Position numbers and translations under genes: made by a program
NCBI RefSeq assembly: GCF_037976325.1
Contig: NZ_CP150265.1
Span: forward strand, 5,655,001-5,719,000
DNA: 64,000 bases
Reading direction: 5' to 3'
Source of the DNA: Paenibacillus sp. FSL K6-3182
Lineage (GTDB): Bacteria > Bacillota > Bacilli > Paenibacillales > Paenibacillaceae
The notes under the pieces: generated by a model
Database searches by the model: none
The model's input: only the letters and a program-made list of their open reading frames with translations
What the model was told of the DNA's origin: nothing
Part shown: piece by piece, positions 15,548-23,970 of the stretch
Position numbering within the stretch: position 1 is the first letter of the stretch
Layout: each line of letters begins with the position of its first letter

Positions 15548-16337
15548 TGTGGAAATGTATGCGCTTGGCGGTCTTGATGAAGCGGAGGCTAAAGCTTTCG
15601 AACAGCATCTTAAATCTTGTGCGGCATGCACCGAGCAAGTCGCGGAGCTTAAAGAAATCGTCGATATGCTGCCGCTATCGTCCGAGCCAGTCGCCGTTCC
15701 TACAGGAATGAAGGATCGGATTCTCGGTTCTATTTTACAGTCACAAGAGACGGCTGCACAGCCATTTGAACAACCTAAGTCTGCTATTCCAACTCAAGAA
15801 CCCGAAAACGCAAAGCGCCCCCTCTCCGTAATTCAAGCCGACGCAAAGCGTCGAAACTACAATAGCTGGTTAAATATTGGGCTTGCGGCAGCGGTGCTTC
15901 TATTATGCGTGTATATTTTCACATTAAGAGATCAGGTGTCAGACCTCAGTAATGAGCTCACGCTCGCCCAGATGAATGATCCTCCACAGGGCTTACAGAC
16001 GAATCAGGCTGTCAGCTTAAGCTCGGCGGCACAAAATATTATTGCCCAAGGCCTCGCTACCATCGTCATTGACAGCAAAGGAACACATTTGCTCGTGCAG
16101 GCCGAGAAGCTTCCGCAAATCAAGGAAAACGAAGCATTCCAGGTATGGCTGATGAAGAAAGGTCAGGACGTCGTAAACGCTGGAACCTTCTACCCCGTCG
16201 ATGGAAAAGGCGGCTTGTATTTCACACTCGACCAGAACTTGAAGGGTTATGATCAAATCGCGATTACCCAAGAACCAGATGCTTTCGGTAAATTGCCGCG
16301 AGGGACTGCTGTCTTGACTGCCGAGCTTCATCTATAA
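15519..16337 (+). CDS. Membrane anti-sigma factor, zinc-finger/RskA family
   Basis: 272-aa single-pass membrane protein that should bind the ECF sigma factor. The cytoplasmic N-terminus has the zinc-finger anti-sigma motif HLKSCAAC (Hx3Cx2C, about residues 29-36). One membrane helix (LNIGLAAAVLLLCVYIF) follows at about residues 119-135. The outer RskA-type domain includes FQVWLMKKGQ and GYDQIAITQEP. A longer frame opens at 15489 within the sigma gene, but the ATG at 15519 has GGGAGGAGG at a good distance and is chosen. Release of sigma by regulated proteolysis is the known mode of the family. Confidence 0.9.
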   Translation: MKQETNLCDDVEMYALGGLDEAEAKAFEQHLKSCAACTEQVAELKEIVDMLPLSSEPVAVPTGMKDRILGSILQSQETAAQPFEQPKSAIPTQEPENAKRPLSVIQADAKRRNYNSWLNIGLAAAVLLLCVYIFTLRDQVSDLSNELTLAQMNDPPQGLQTNQAVSLSSAAQNIIAQGLATIVIDSKGTHLLVQAEKLPQIKENEAFQVWLMKKGQDVVNAGTFYPVDGKGGLYFTLDQNLKGYDQIAITQEPDAFGKLPRGTAVLTAELHL

Positions 16338-16350
16338 GACGAATAATTGA

Positions 16351-16402
16351 AAATAAGCCAGCTTATTGGACTCGTGCGAAGTCCTAAAGCTGGCTTATTT
16401 TT
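16351..16402 (+). terminator. Terminator of sigma/anti-sigma unit
   Basis: AATAAGCCAGCTT (16352-16364) pairs with AAGCTGGCTTATT (16387-16399), with a nested GGACT/AGTCC stem and a T7 run. Confidence 0.85.
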
Positions 16403-16465
16403 TTGCTTAAACACCGTTTTTTTGTACTTTTTATAATCGTTTCAGCCTCCTTCACGCTTCCTTAT

Positions 16466-18079
16466 CTAGCCAAGCGCACGCAGGACATCATCGATTTTCA
16501 GGCTATGGGCGAGGACGCCGTAATTCATCCAGCTCAGAAAATCAACCTCGAATACACGGTTATGACGTACTGCGGGAAGCGATTGCCAAAGTGGCGTCGC
16601 GTAAAGCTTCCTTTTCTCTTGTTCTGAAATTTCAAAAGTGACGAACACATTATCAGCATCGATCTGCGCGAGCAATTCTGGTGTTAGCACGGCTGTCCTT
16701 GTGCTCTTTGTCAATTGCTTTACAAGCGGATGAGGCGTCATTCCCAGGTCACTATAGAGAACGGGCCCCGTGTATCCCTTATCCGGACCGCCGTACAGCA
16801 ATATTCCATTGGCTTGAATTCGCAGAAAAACGGTCGTTTGATGATGAATCGGGCGAAGCTTTTTCCGAGCAGCTTCTGCTTTTTTTTCATATTTTGCTAT
16901 AATATCAACGACTTTTACGTTTTTTCCTCTCCCAATTAGATCTGCCATGATTCGCAAAGTCTCCTGCCAATCCTCCCCCTCATTGGACATTTTGTAGAGC
17001 GGAGCCTGTTCCTCCAACAGATGATGGTCCCATTTATCTGGAAAGCCGTTGTCTACCAAAATAAAGTCCGGCTTTATCGGCAGCTGAGCAGCATATTTAT
17101 CGGAAATCTCTATTGCGGGAATATGCTCAAGCCCCAAATACGACTGTTTTCCCCAATTTGTTATGGAGCACTGCAGGATAGGCGTAACGCCAAGCGTTAC
17201 CAGAAAATCTTCAAGAAACGGTGCGAATACACGGATCTCCTCTCGATAATGCCTTCGGTATTGTCCTGGCGATATGCCGACCGTCTTCTTGAAGCGGCGG
17301 TTAAAATAAAACTCATCGCCAAATCCGGCGTTCTGTGCAATATCGGACAAACGATCATCGGTTGCTTGCAGCAGGTGCTTCGCTTGATTAATTCGAATGC
17401 CGGATAAGTACTGCAGCGGCACCTGACCCGTTATCTCTTTGAACAAACGCGAATAGTGTGTGCGGCCAACATCGGTCAAATTAGCCAGCTGGCCCACCGA
17501 CCATTCGTTGCGATAGTCATGATTTAGTCGATCAATTGTAGCTTCAACCGCTTTCCGACTGTTCTGGGCATGAGAAATGGTCAGATTGTGCATGAGAATA
17601 TGTCGGAGCAATTGTTGAAAGCATATTTGTTGATCCAAATCGTCCAGCTCATCACTAGTGTCCGATAAGCTAAAGCTATTCAGCCTCTCAACCCACTCCA
17701 AGCACTGGGAAAATGGTTGGCACACCACTTCTCCTGTACATGGGAATGAAGTACTCCATTCGCTATCCGAAGCGGCCCGACCATCTTTTCCAATGTAAAG
17801 AATCTCAAAGCTCAGTTCATAATGAATGAGTCCGCTGCTGCCGACTTCATTTGTAATGGTTGCCCCTGGCTCGGAAATAAAACATTTGCCGCGCTCGAGC
17901 TGGTAACCGCATCCATCTAGAACGAGGCGCCCTCTCCCGTCCATAATGACAAACAATCGATAGCAATCATCTTTTTTCGCTTTTTGTTGTTCATAGGGTT
18001 CAGATTCCTTATATTTTACTCCGATTAAGCGATAGATTTTGCTTGGAGATGTATTCGTATTGGCGTCTGTCTCTTGCAT
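16466..18079 (-). CDS. AraC-family regulator fused to siderophore-binding domain (Btr-like)
   Basis: 537-aa cytoplasmic regulator. N-terminal part: cupin-like sensor. Middle (about 180-280): two AraC helix-turn-helices with WSVGQLANLTDVGRTHYSRL and DIAQNAGFGDEFYFNRRFKK. C-terminal part (about 285-537): a FecB-like binding domain with LEDFLVTLGVTPILQ but no signal peptide. Bacillus subtilis Btr (529 aa) has this layout and uses the domain to sense ferric bacillibactin and activate an uptake operon. The frame opens further upstream, but ATG 18079 lies 12 bases after AAAGGAGG, and the Fur box at 18103-18117 would fall inside a longer product. The neighbouring lipoprotein gene is the likely target. 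Confidence 0.88.
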   Translation of the reverse strand: MQETDANTNTSPSKIYRLIGVKYKESEPYEQQKAKKDDCYRLFVIMDGRGRLVLDGCGYQLERGKCFISEPGATITNEVGSSGLIHYELSFEILYIGKDGRAASDSEWSTSFPCTGEVVCQPFSQCLEWVERLNSFSLSDTSDELDDLDQQICFQQLLRHILMHNLTISHAQNSRKAVEATIDRLNHDYRNEWSVGQLANLTDVGRTHYSRLFKEITGQVPLQYLSGIRINQAKHLLQATDDRLSDIAQNAGFGDEFYFNRRFKKTVGISPGQYRRHYREEIRVFAPFLEDFLVTLGVTPILQCSITNWGKQSYLGLEHIPAIEISDKYAAQLPIKPDFILVDNGFPDKWDHHLLEEQAPLYKMSNEGEDWQETLRIMADLIGRGKNVKVVDIIAKYEKKAEAARKKLRPIHHQTTVFLRIQANGILLYGGPDKGYTGPVLYSDLGMTPHPLVKQLTKSTRTAVLTPELLAQIDADNVFVTFEISEQEKRKLYATPLWQSLPAVRHNRVFEVDFLSWMNYGVLAHSLKIDDVLRALG

Positions 18080-18102
18080 AGATTCACAAGCCCTCCTTTC
18101 CA

Positions 18103-18154
18103 TGAGAATGATTATCATTAAAATTACTATAAACGATAAAGAAGAGCACTTCAA
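18103..18154 (-). promoter_or_regulatory. Promoter and Fur box of Btr-like gene
   Basis: On the minus strand: TTGAAG (18154-18149), 17 bases, TATAGT (18131-18126). Fur box at 18103-18117 reads TGAGAATGATTATCA on the plus strand, 14 of 15 matches. The -35 lies within the terminator hairpin of the upstream lipoprotein gene. Confidence 0.75.
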
Positions 18155-18175
18155 CTGTTCGTTGAAATGCTCTTC
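18141..18175 (-). terminator. Terminator after siderophore-binding lipoprotein gene
   Basis: GAAGAGCACTTCAAC (18141-18155) pairs with GTTGAAATGCTCTTC (18161-18175) with one mismatch and a five-base loop. On the minus strand TTTATCGTTTATAG follows, a broken T tract. Confidence 0.65.
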
Positions 18176-18203
18176 CGATAAAATTGTAATTATGGCGCGA
18201 ATG

Positions 18204-19238
18204 TTACTTCAGCAAAAATTTTTCCAAATCTTTAATCTTGAGTTGGTTAGCCGTGAAAGCGCCCGTCTGCCAATAGGTCCGATCCACTTGATAAACATTT
18301 CCTTTCTTTATGGCAGGGACGCTTTGCCAAATCGGACTATCGAATAGATTTTTAATGGATTCTTGATTCTCGGCCGATGACCAAGATCCATTTGAAGTTA
18401 AAATAATGATATGGTCCGCATTAAGATCAGGAAGCTTCTCCATGGAGATCGTATCAATAAAGGCTTCCATATCCGCAACCATCTTTGGCGGAGTTAAGCC
18501 TAATTCTTTGTAAAGGATAGAACCAATAAATTTGTTCTTAATTCCAAGAAGATTGAGGTCAGTCTCACCGATATTAAGTCGCAACACAGCAACTGATTCT
18601 TCTCCAATCGCTGCTTTCAGCTTGCTTTTTGTATCCGCGATTTGCTGCTCGTAGTCCTTCACCAGCTTCTCGGCTTTCTCTTGTTCACCAATTAGATCAG
18701 CAATCTTAAGAAGAATATCGGAGGAGCTGCTCATCAAAATGTCGTCAGGCATCCGAAAGGTCGGTGCTACCTTAGAGTATTTTTCATAGATAGCTGCATC
18801 TACAAAACCATCTGTAATAATAAGATCCGGTTCTGCATCTAGCAGCGCTTCAATGCTTCCTGTTATATCAAATGGAGGAACATCTAAATTCAAATATTCC
18901 TGTTTGCCCCACATCGGATGGTACCACTGTACAACAGGCTCCACGCCAAGAGTGACTAAATAATCCTCCAAATAGATAGCAGCTATTCGCTTTGGTTTAA
19001 CCGGAATTTCAACCTCGCCAAAAAAATCCTTCACTACGCGGGTTTCATTCTCATTCGTTTCCACTTCTATGCCATTCTCTGCGGCTTTGTCTGTTTGCGT
19101 ATTCACAGCATTTTCTTTGTTCGCTGCTTCTTTCTTCTCATCTTGCGGCGTGCTGCATGCCGTGAGTGCCATGAAAACAATCAGTAGAGAAATGAGACCC
19201 CTTACGATGAAGCTGCGTGAACCTGTATGCCGAAACAT
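18204..19238 (-). CDS. Iron-siderophore ABC transporter substrate-binding lipoprotein
   Basis: 344-aa lipoprotein: basic N-terminus, hydrophobic core and lipobox LTAC (Cys about residue 28), an Asn/Glu-rich tether, then a FecB-type binding fold with VEIPVKPKRIAAIYLEDYLVTLGVEPV and EPDLIITDGF. The stretch LEDYLVTLGVEPVVQWYHPMWG matches closely the LEDFLVTLGVTPILQ region of the Btr-like regulator next door, so the two probably bind the same ligand, one outside and one inside the cell. No permease gene is adjacent; it may share the FecCD pair at 7323-9361. AGGAG lies upstream of the ATG and a Fur box further upstream. Confidence 0.9.
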   Translation of the reverse strand: MFRHTGSRSFIVRGLISLLIVFMALTACSTPQDEKKEAANKENAVNTQTDKAAENGIEVETNENETRVVKDFFGEVEIPVKPKRIAAIYLEDYLVTLGVEPVVQWYHPMWGKQEYLNLDVPPFDITGSIEALLDAEPDLIITDGFVDAAIYEKYSKVAPTFRMPDDILMSSSSDILLKIADLIGEQEKAEKLVKDYEQQIADTKSKLKAAIGEESVAVLRLNIGETDLNLLGIKNKFIGSILYKELGLTPPKMVADMEAFIDTISMEKLPDLNADHIIILTSNGSWSSAENQESIKNLFDSPIWQSVPAIKKGNVYQVDRTYWQTGAFTANQLKIKDLEKFLLK

Positions 19239-19285
19239 ATTTTACCCACTCCTGTATATGTATTGTCGTAACGAAATGTTTTCAT

Positions 19286-19321
19286 TGATTATCATTCTCA
19301 TTTCGTTCATGAGCAATTATA
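19286..19321 (-). promoter_or_regulatory. Fur-controlled promoter of lipoprotein gene
   Basis: Minus-strand TATAAT at 19321-19316 with a weak TTGTAT 16 bases upstream. A Fur box (plus strand TGATTATCATTCTCA, 19286-19300, 13 of 15) lies just downstream of the -10, over the predicted start of transcription. Confidence 0.65.
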
Positions 19322-19425
19322 TCATTATGATTTTGGGATACAATGTCCATTCTCATGCGAGTTTTTTATCCAAACATGAGATACCGAACTCGATTCGATC
19401 CTAAAAAACATGTCATCTTTATATA

Positions 19426-19476
19426 AAAAACAACCGCCTCTAGGCAAAATGTTTCGCCCAAAGCCGATTGTTTGTC
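19426..19476 (-). terminator. Terminator after sugar ABC permease
   Basis: Minus-strand arms AACAATCGGCTTTGGGC and GCCTAGAGGCGGTTGTT pair with G-U wobbles around a short loop and run into a T6 tract. Confidence 0.7.
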
Positions 19477-19487
19477 GCAGGTAATCA

Positions 19488-20333
19488 TTATTTTACCGCA
19501 CCAGCAGTTATACCAGCTACAATGTATCTTTGAAAAAAAGCATAGACGAGTACAACAGGCACCATTGAAATTAACAGTCCTGCGAACAATGGCCCCCATT
19601 CGGTTCGGTACTGCATCTCCCCCTGCATGATCGCAATTCCAACAGGCAGTGTGTACTTGGAAGGCTCATTCACGAAGATCGTCCCCATAATGTACTCATT
19701 CCAATTGTTCAAAGCATTCATAATCAAAATAGGAATCATGCCGGATTGAGCCATCGGCAGCATAATTTGAAAAAAGGTTCTAAAATACCCCGCTCCATCA
19801 ATATACGAGGCTTCCTCCAATTCCTTCGGCAGCGATTTGAAAAAACTGACCAAAACAAATACGCCAAACGGCAATGACCACGCTGTATATACAAGTACTA
19901 ATCCGTTTAGTTTATTAATTAAGTACAAATCGTTTAGTAGAAAGAACAACGGAACCAGCCCTAAAATAAGAGGGATCATCATTGAGGACAAATAGACCAT
20001 ATACATCAACTGGCTGCCGCTGAACTTGAAACGCGCTATAACATATGCAGTTGTAGCCGATAACAAAATGGATAAACATGAGCTCATTAAAGTAATGTAT
20101 ACGGAATTCAAAAAATAGTCGCCAAAATGATAGGTTTTCCACACATAAGAAAAGTTGCTCCAGTAAAGCGGAAATTCAGGCAGTGACCAAGGTTTGTTCG
20201 TTAAAAATTGCGTATTATTTTTTAAAGCGCTTAGTAATGTCCAAAGCAGCGGATAAAGTACAGCCGAGGTCCACAGAAGAAGAACGAGGATGGCTGCTGT
20301 CCTAAATATTCGTGAAGGCTGACTGAAGCTCAT
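19488..20333 (-). CDS. Carbohydrate ABC transporter permease, MalG-like (CUT1)
   Basis: 281-aa inner-membrane permease with about six helices. The EAA loop is visible as EEASYIDGAGYFRTFFQIMLP, spread over the contact site for the ATPase, and is followed by NWNEYIMG. The frame extends 27 bases further upstream, but ATG 20333 lies eight bases after GAGGAG and avoids overlap with the MalF-like gene, which ends 13 bases away. It is the last gene of the binding protein-permease-permease unit. The ATPase is missing, as is usual for CUT1 importers served by a shared MsmK/MsmX-type ATPase. Substrate is probably a glucan oligosaccharide, given the GH16 genes upstream. Confidence 0.92.
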   Translation of the reverse strand: MSFSQPSRIFRTAAILVLLLWTSAVLYPLLWTLLSALKNNTQFLTNKPWSLPEFPLYWSNFSYVWKTYHFGDYFLNSVYITLMSSCLSILLSATTAYVIARFKFSGSQLMYMVYLSSMMIPLILGLVPLFFLLNDLYLINKLNGLVLVYTAWSLPFGVFVLVSFFKSLPKELEEASYIDGAGYFRTFFQIMLPMAQSGMIPILIMNALNNWNEYIMGTIFVNEPSKYTLPVGIAIMQGEMQYRTEWGPLFAGLLISMVPVVLVYAFFQRYIVAGITAGAVK

Positions 20334-20346
20334 ACATGCATCTCCT

Positions 20347-21240
20347 CTATGAAAATTCAATGCTATCGCGTCGAAGCACTCGCTGCAAGACTAGCGTTGT
20401 TGCTAGGGATAAGATCAAGATCAATACACCAAGTGCTGCAGCGTAACCCATATGAAATTGACGGAATCCCATTTGGTACAAATAGGAACCAAGCACTTGC
20501 GTTGAATTATCTGGTCCCCCTTCCGTCATCAATAAAACCATCACGAAGGAGCCGTTTAAAGTCGTCATCACAATATGAAGAATGCTGACCTTAACCTGCT
20601 CCCAGATCAAGGGAAGCGTAATTCTCCAAAACTGTCGATTAGGCGAGGCTCCATCCATTTCAGCCGCCTCGTACAAAGAAGCAGGTATGCTAAGAATGCT
20701 GGCAACGAGCAGCAGAAAATAAAATCCTACCCCAGCCCAAATCGAGGGCCATAAGATCGACCATAATGCCGTTCCTTCTTCCCCTAGCCAAGGCCTATTG
20801 TTATGGGCATTCGTGAATATCCCAAGAAACGAATTCAGAAAGCCGATGCTCGGATTATAAACAAATCGCCATAACACACCTATAACCACAATTGAGATCA
20901 AATTCGGAAGAAAAAAGACTAATCTAAAAAACTGCTGCCCCCGCACTCTGAGCCTAGTAACTGCAACAGCGAAGAAAGTAGCTAACAGAATGATTCCAAT
21001 TACTTTCCCAATGACTAGAAAATAATCGTTGCCAATCGCTCTCCATACGATCGGATCCTGAATCAGAGCCTTAAAGTTGTCCAAACCAATATAAGTCATG
21101 TGCTCAGAACTGCCAGACCAGTCAAACAAAGAGATGTATATGCCTTTGGAAATGGGAAACAGTGCAAAAAGGCAGAAGAAGAGGAACGTTGGAATAAGGA
21201 ATGTAATAATGAATAGCTTTCTTTGTGCTTGACGCGACAT
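20347..21240 (-). CDS. Carbohydrate ABC transporter permease, MalF-like (CUT1)
   Basis: 297-aa partner permease with about six membrane segments. EAA-loop residues read YEAAEMDGASPNRQFWRITLP. N-terminal FLIPTFLFFCLFALFP and GIYISLFDW are typical of the MalF/UgpA branch. Start ATG has AAAGGATG upstream. It sits 42 bases after the solute-binding gene and 13 bases before the MalG-like gene. No large periplasmic loop is present, as expected for Gram-positive members. Confidence 0.92.
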   Translation of the reverse strand: MSRQAQRKLFIITFLIPTFLFFCLFALFPISKGIYISLFDWSGSSEHMTYIGLDNFKALIQDPIVWRAIGNDYFLVIGKVIGIILLATFFAVAVTRLRVRGQQFFRLVFFLPNLISIVVIGVLWRFVYNPSIGFLNSFLGIFTNAHNNRPWLGEEGTALWSILWPSIWAGVGFYFLLLVASILSIPASLYEAAEMDGASPNRQFWRITLPLIWEQVKVSILHIVMTTLNGSFVMVLLMTEGGPDNSTQVLGSYLYQMGFRQFHMGYAAALGVLILILSLATTLVLQRVLRRDSIEFS

Positions 21241-21282
21241 TGACGCTCATCCTTTACCTGAAATAACTAGATTGCTAATGGC

Positions 21283-22614
21283 TTACTTTCTAGCCTTGGC
21301 TGCTGCTGCCTCAACCCGCTCCGTCCACTCTTCCGGTGTGATTTTGTTGATCGTTAAAGCTATCGTTGCATCACTCATCACCTTGAATACATCAGCATTA
21401 AACACAACTACAGGTGCGACAATCGTATTGTCGCTATTGTAATATTTCATAGCATTTTTGGCCGTATCTCCAGCATTGGAAGATTCCAAATCCACTTTCA
21501 CGTTCATGAGAGCACCGGTTTTCTCCGCCCAGTTCAAAGACGCTTTTTTGGTGAAAATAAATTCGATGAACGCTTTGGCAGCTTCAGGATTTTTCGCTTT
21601 TTTGGCAATCGCCATCGTACTTGTGTACGGCAACGCTATGAATTTCCCGCCCTTCGCTTGGGTTATTGAAGGAACGAACCCATACTTAAAATCAGATGGC
21701 GCATCATTTTTCATTTCGCTTTCCAGCCATAGCCCATTCGGAATCATAGCAGCCTTGTGCTGTAGAAATTGCATCTGAGAATCTGTATGGTTAAGCGCAG
21801 GAGCACCTTTATCAATTAGACCCTTAGCGGAAATCTCGCTTAATTGACGAAGCGCTTTAAGAACGGGCTCGCTTTTGAAAATGCCTTCTTTCATGTCACC
21901 CATGTCTTTCAGAATTTGCCCATTATCTCCGTTCGCCGATATAATCGCTGGATATACGAAGCCGCCAAGAATGTAATCCGGATATACACCTGTATGAATA
22001 TAAGGACTAATACCAGCAGCTTTTATTTTCTCACTTACCTCCAAGAAACGATCAAAGTCTGTAGGAACAGCCCATCCATTTTTCTCAAACAACGCTGCAT
22101 CGTAGAATGTGCCATATGAGCCGAATACAAGCGGAATATTATAGGTTTTGCCGCCGTATTGCTCAGGGCTTGCGATCATAACATCAGTAATTTTCTCTCC
22201 GTCTACGTTGCTCGCTTCATGAATCCAATCCGATAGATCCAGAAGCTGGTCGTCTTCTACCATCTGCCTCGGATTTGATCCAGCTCCATCTATGTAAATG
22301 AGGTCCGGAGGATTGCCTTGAATCCATCTCGGTTTCATTTGATCGTTAATTTTGGGGCCAGCGGATTGCTTGATTTTCAGATCAGGATTTAGCTTCTGGA
22401 ATTGATCAATAACATCAATCCACCAAGCATCCCCATAACCCCCGACAAAATATTGGATTTCAAACTCTCCCTTAAGTCCATTAGCCACTTCGGATGGCGT
22501 GTCAGAAGCTGCTGGCTTTTCCGCCTCAGCACTCCCATTACTTGAACCGCAAGCAGCAACGATAAATAAAATCATGATGAGCAGTGTTACAAATACCGGC
22601 CTTTTCATGTTCAT
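21283..22614 (-). CDS. Extracellular solute-binding lipoprotein, family 1 (sugar importer)
   Basis: 443-aa lipoprotein. Signal peptide ends in VAACGSS (lipidation Cys about residue 22), followed by a Ser/Glu tether and the family-1 binding fold: EIQYFVGGYGDAWWIDVIDQF, NGLWLESEM in the hinge region, and FIEFIFTKKASLNWAEKTGALMNV. AAAAGGAG stands at a normal distance before the ATG. It is the first gene of the importer, 82 bases downstream of the GH16-PA14 gene with a terminator between. Likely captures beta-glucan fragments released by the two glucanases, which is inferred from position only. Confidence 0.9.
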   Translation of the reverse strand: MNMKRPVFVTLLIMILFIVAACGSSNGSAEAEKPAASDTPSEVANGLKGEFEIQYFVGGYGDAWWIDVIDQFQKLNPDLKIKQSAGPKINDQMKPRWIQGNPPDLIYIDGAGSNPRQMVEDDQLLDLSDWIHEASNVDGEKITDVMIASPEQYGGKTYNIPLVFGSYGTFYDAALFEKNGWAVPTDFDRFLEVSEKIKAAGISPYIHTGVYPDYILGGFVYPAIISANGDNGQILKDMGDMKEGIFKSEPVLKALRQLSEISAKGLIDKGAPALNHTDSQMQFLQHKAAMIPNGLWLESEMKNDAPSDFKYGFVPSITQAKGGKFIALPYTSTMAIAKKAKNPEAAKAFIEFIFTKKASLNWAEKTGALMNVKVDLESSNAGDTAKNAMKYYNSDNTIVAPVVVFNADVFKVMSDATIALTINKITPEEWTERVEAAAAKARK

Positions 22615-22651
22615 AATAAATCTCTCCTTTTGTCATTACTCCCTTTTAAAA

Positions 22652-22688
22652 ATGATCCCCCGCAACAGATTTCGTCACGGAGGATCAT
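22652..22688 (-). terminator. Terminator between GH16 genes and sugar importer
   Basis: Arms 22652-22662 and 22678-22688 pair at 10 of 11 positions; on the minus strand a T5 run follows. The glucanase transcript should mostly end here, leaving the importer at least partly separate. Confidence 0.7.
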
Positions 22689-22695
22689 ACTGCCA

Positions 22696-23913
22696 TTAAT
22701 TCAAATACAATCTATTTTGCGGGATGATTTGTTTCGCTTGAAGCGGACTCGACCAAGACAGCTTAGCGATGGCGTCTTCCGTATTGTCGTAATATTCAAG
22801 CTTAATATCATACTTCTGCCCCGCCGTTAATTGAATCGTTCCAGACCATTCCGTCGTCGCTTGATCCACCCACTTATTAATGATGAGCTGATTGTTCACC
22901 CATAGCCGAACCCCATCATCGCTGCTCGTATAAAAAGTATAGGTTCCTGTATATTGAGGCTTCACTTTGCCCGTCCATCTTACGGAGAAGGTATCTGCAT
23001 CCATACTGGTCATAGGAGCCCCTAAACCCCAATCGAAGTTCACGGTTGCATCGGTTCTAGTCGCTTTTAACGAGGTGAAATCCATGTTGTTAAAGTAATT
23101 GGCAGTAAGCCCCGTTCCTTCTGCTTCTCCCGGAGGAAGCTCGCTTGCTGGCGTAAATTTAATCCAATCGTAATACGCCCGAATCGGCGTACCTGGATAG
23201 ACGAACGGCCCGGTCCAGACTTCAGCAGGTCCTGCGCCTGACCATAAATTGGCCATAATATGACCTGGACTTGTAGGAAGCGCGCCTCGCGAGCCGTTCT
23301 CTGTATGCACCAAATTACCATCAACAAACCATTTGATATACGTAGGAGACCATTCGAAGGCATAGTTATGGAAGGCCAAGGAAGAGTCGAATCCAAGATC
23401 AATAATCGTGCTATGCTGGCCTACACCGTTTGTGAAGTAGTTCGCTTCCAGCTTAGTCGTATCCTTGCCTAATATTTCAATGTCAATTTCATCGTTTGAC
23501 GTGTTTGTCGCTTGACCCGAATACGTAAAGAGTGCTGTAACAAGCCCTGTACCCTTAGCCGCTTTAATGCGCGCTTCAACACGACCGTATCCATATTTCA
23601 CATTCGTTGCATATTCGCCGGAAGCATAATTTTTGCCAGCGCAATTGGTAGGGCAACCCGTATTGTCCAAACGAAGCGCCATAATTCCATTACTAAACTC
23701 TTGATTCGCTGCCCGCCAGCCAACGCCAAAGTCCACTCCGTTGCCCCAGCCATCCGACGTATAGAACAAATTATTGTTAATCCCATTCAACGGTTCATCA
23801 AACGCAATATCAGCAGCAGAAGTAACAGTCGGCATCATTAAAGAGAGAAGCAGCATACAGGATAAGAGCCATACCATCATTCTTTTTTTGCTATTGCTTG
23901 CCTTGTTCATCAT
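22696..23913 (-). CDS. Secreted GH16 beta-glucanase with C-terminal PA14 domain
   Basis: 405-aa exported enzyme. Signal peptide to about residue 34 (PTVTSAAD), GH16 catalytic domain about 35-260, PA14 lectin-like domain about 268-405 (GLTANYFNN, SDDGVRLWVNNQLIINKW). The GH16 retaining-enzyme motif DEIDIEILG gives nucleophile Glu142, Asp144 and acid/base Glu146. FEWSPTYIKWFVDG is also typical. The fold suggests endo-beta-1,3-1,4- or 1,3-glucan cleavage; the lichenase-type layout favours mixed-linked glucan. Two Met codons at 23913 and 23910 follow AAAGAGG; an upstream in-frame ATG at 23970 lacks an RBS. The paralogue lies 57 bases upstream. Confidence 0.92.
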   Translation of the reverse strand: MMNKASNSKKRMMVWLLSCMLLLSLMMPTVTSAADIAFDEPLNGINNNLFYTSDGWGNGVDFGVGWRAANQEFSNGIMALRLDNTGCPTNCAGKNYASGEYATNVKYGYGRVEARIKAAKGTGLVTALFTYSGQATNTSNDEIDIEILGKDTTKLEANYFTNGVGQHSTIIDLGFDSSLAFHNYAFEWSPTYIKWFVDGNLVHTENGSRGALPTSPGHIMANLWSGAGPAEVWTGPFVYPGTPIRAYYDWIKFTPASELPPGEAEGTGLTANYFNNMDFTSLKATRTDATVNFDWGLGAPMTSMDADTFSVRWTGKVKPQYTGTYTFYTSSDDGVRLWVNNQLIINKWVDQATTEWSGTIQLTAGQKYDIKLEYYDNTEDAIAKLSWSSPLQAKQIIPQNRLYLN

Positions 23914-23970
23914 TACACACCTCTTTCTCAGATTGGTATTGCGAAAAAAAGTGGTAAACAGGCTTTCCAT

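Noticed and set aside
16466..18154. Longer N-terminus for the Btr-like protein (start at 18154)
   Set aside because: The extra residues are encoded by the Fur box, promoter and terminator stem; ATG 18079 has a proper RBS.
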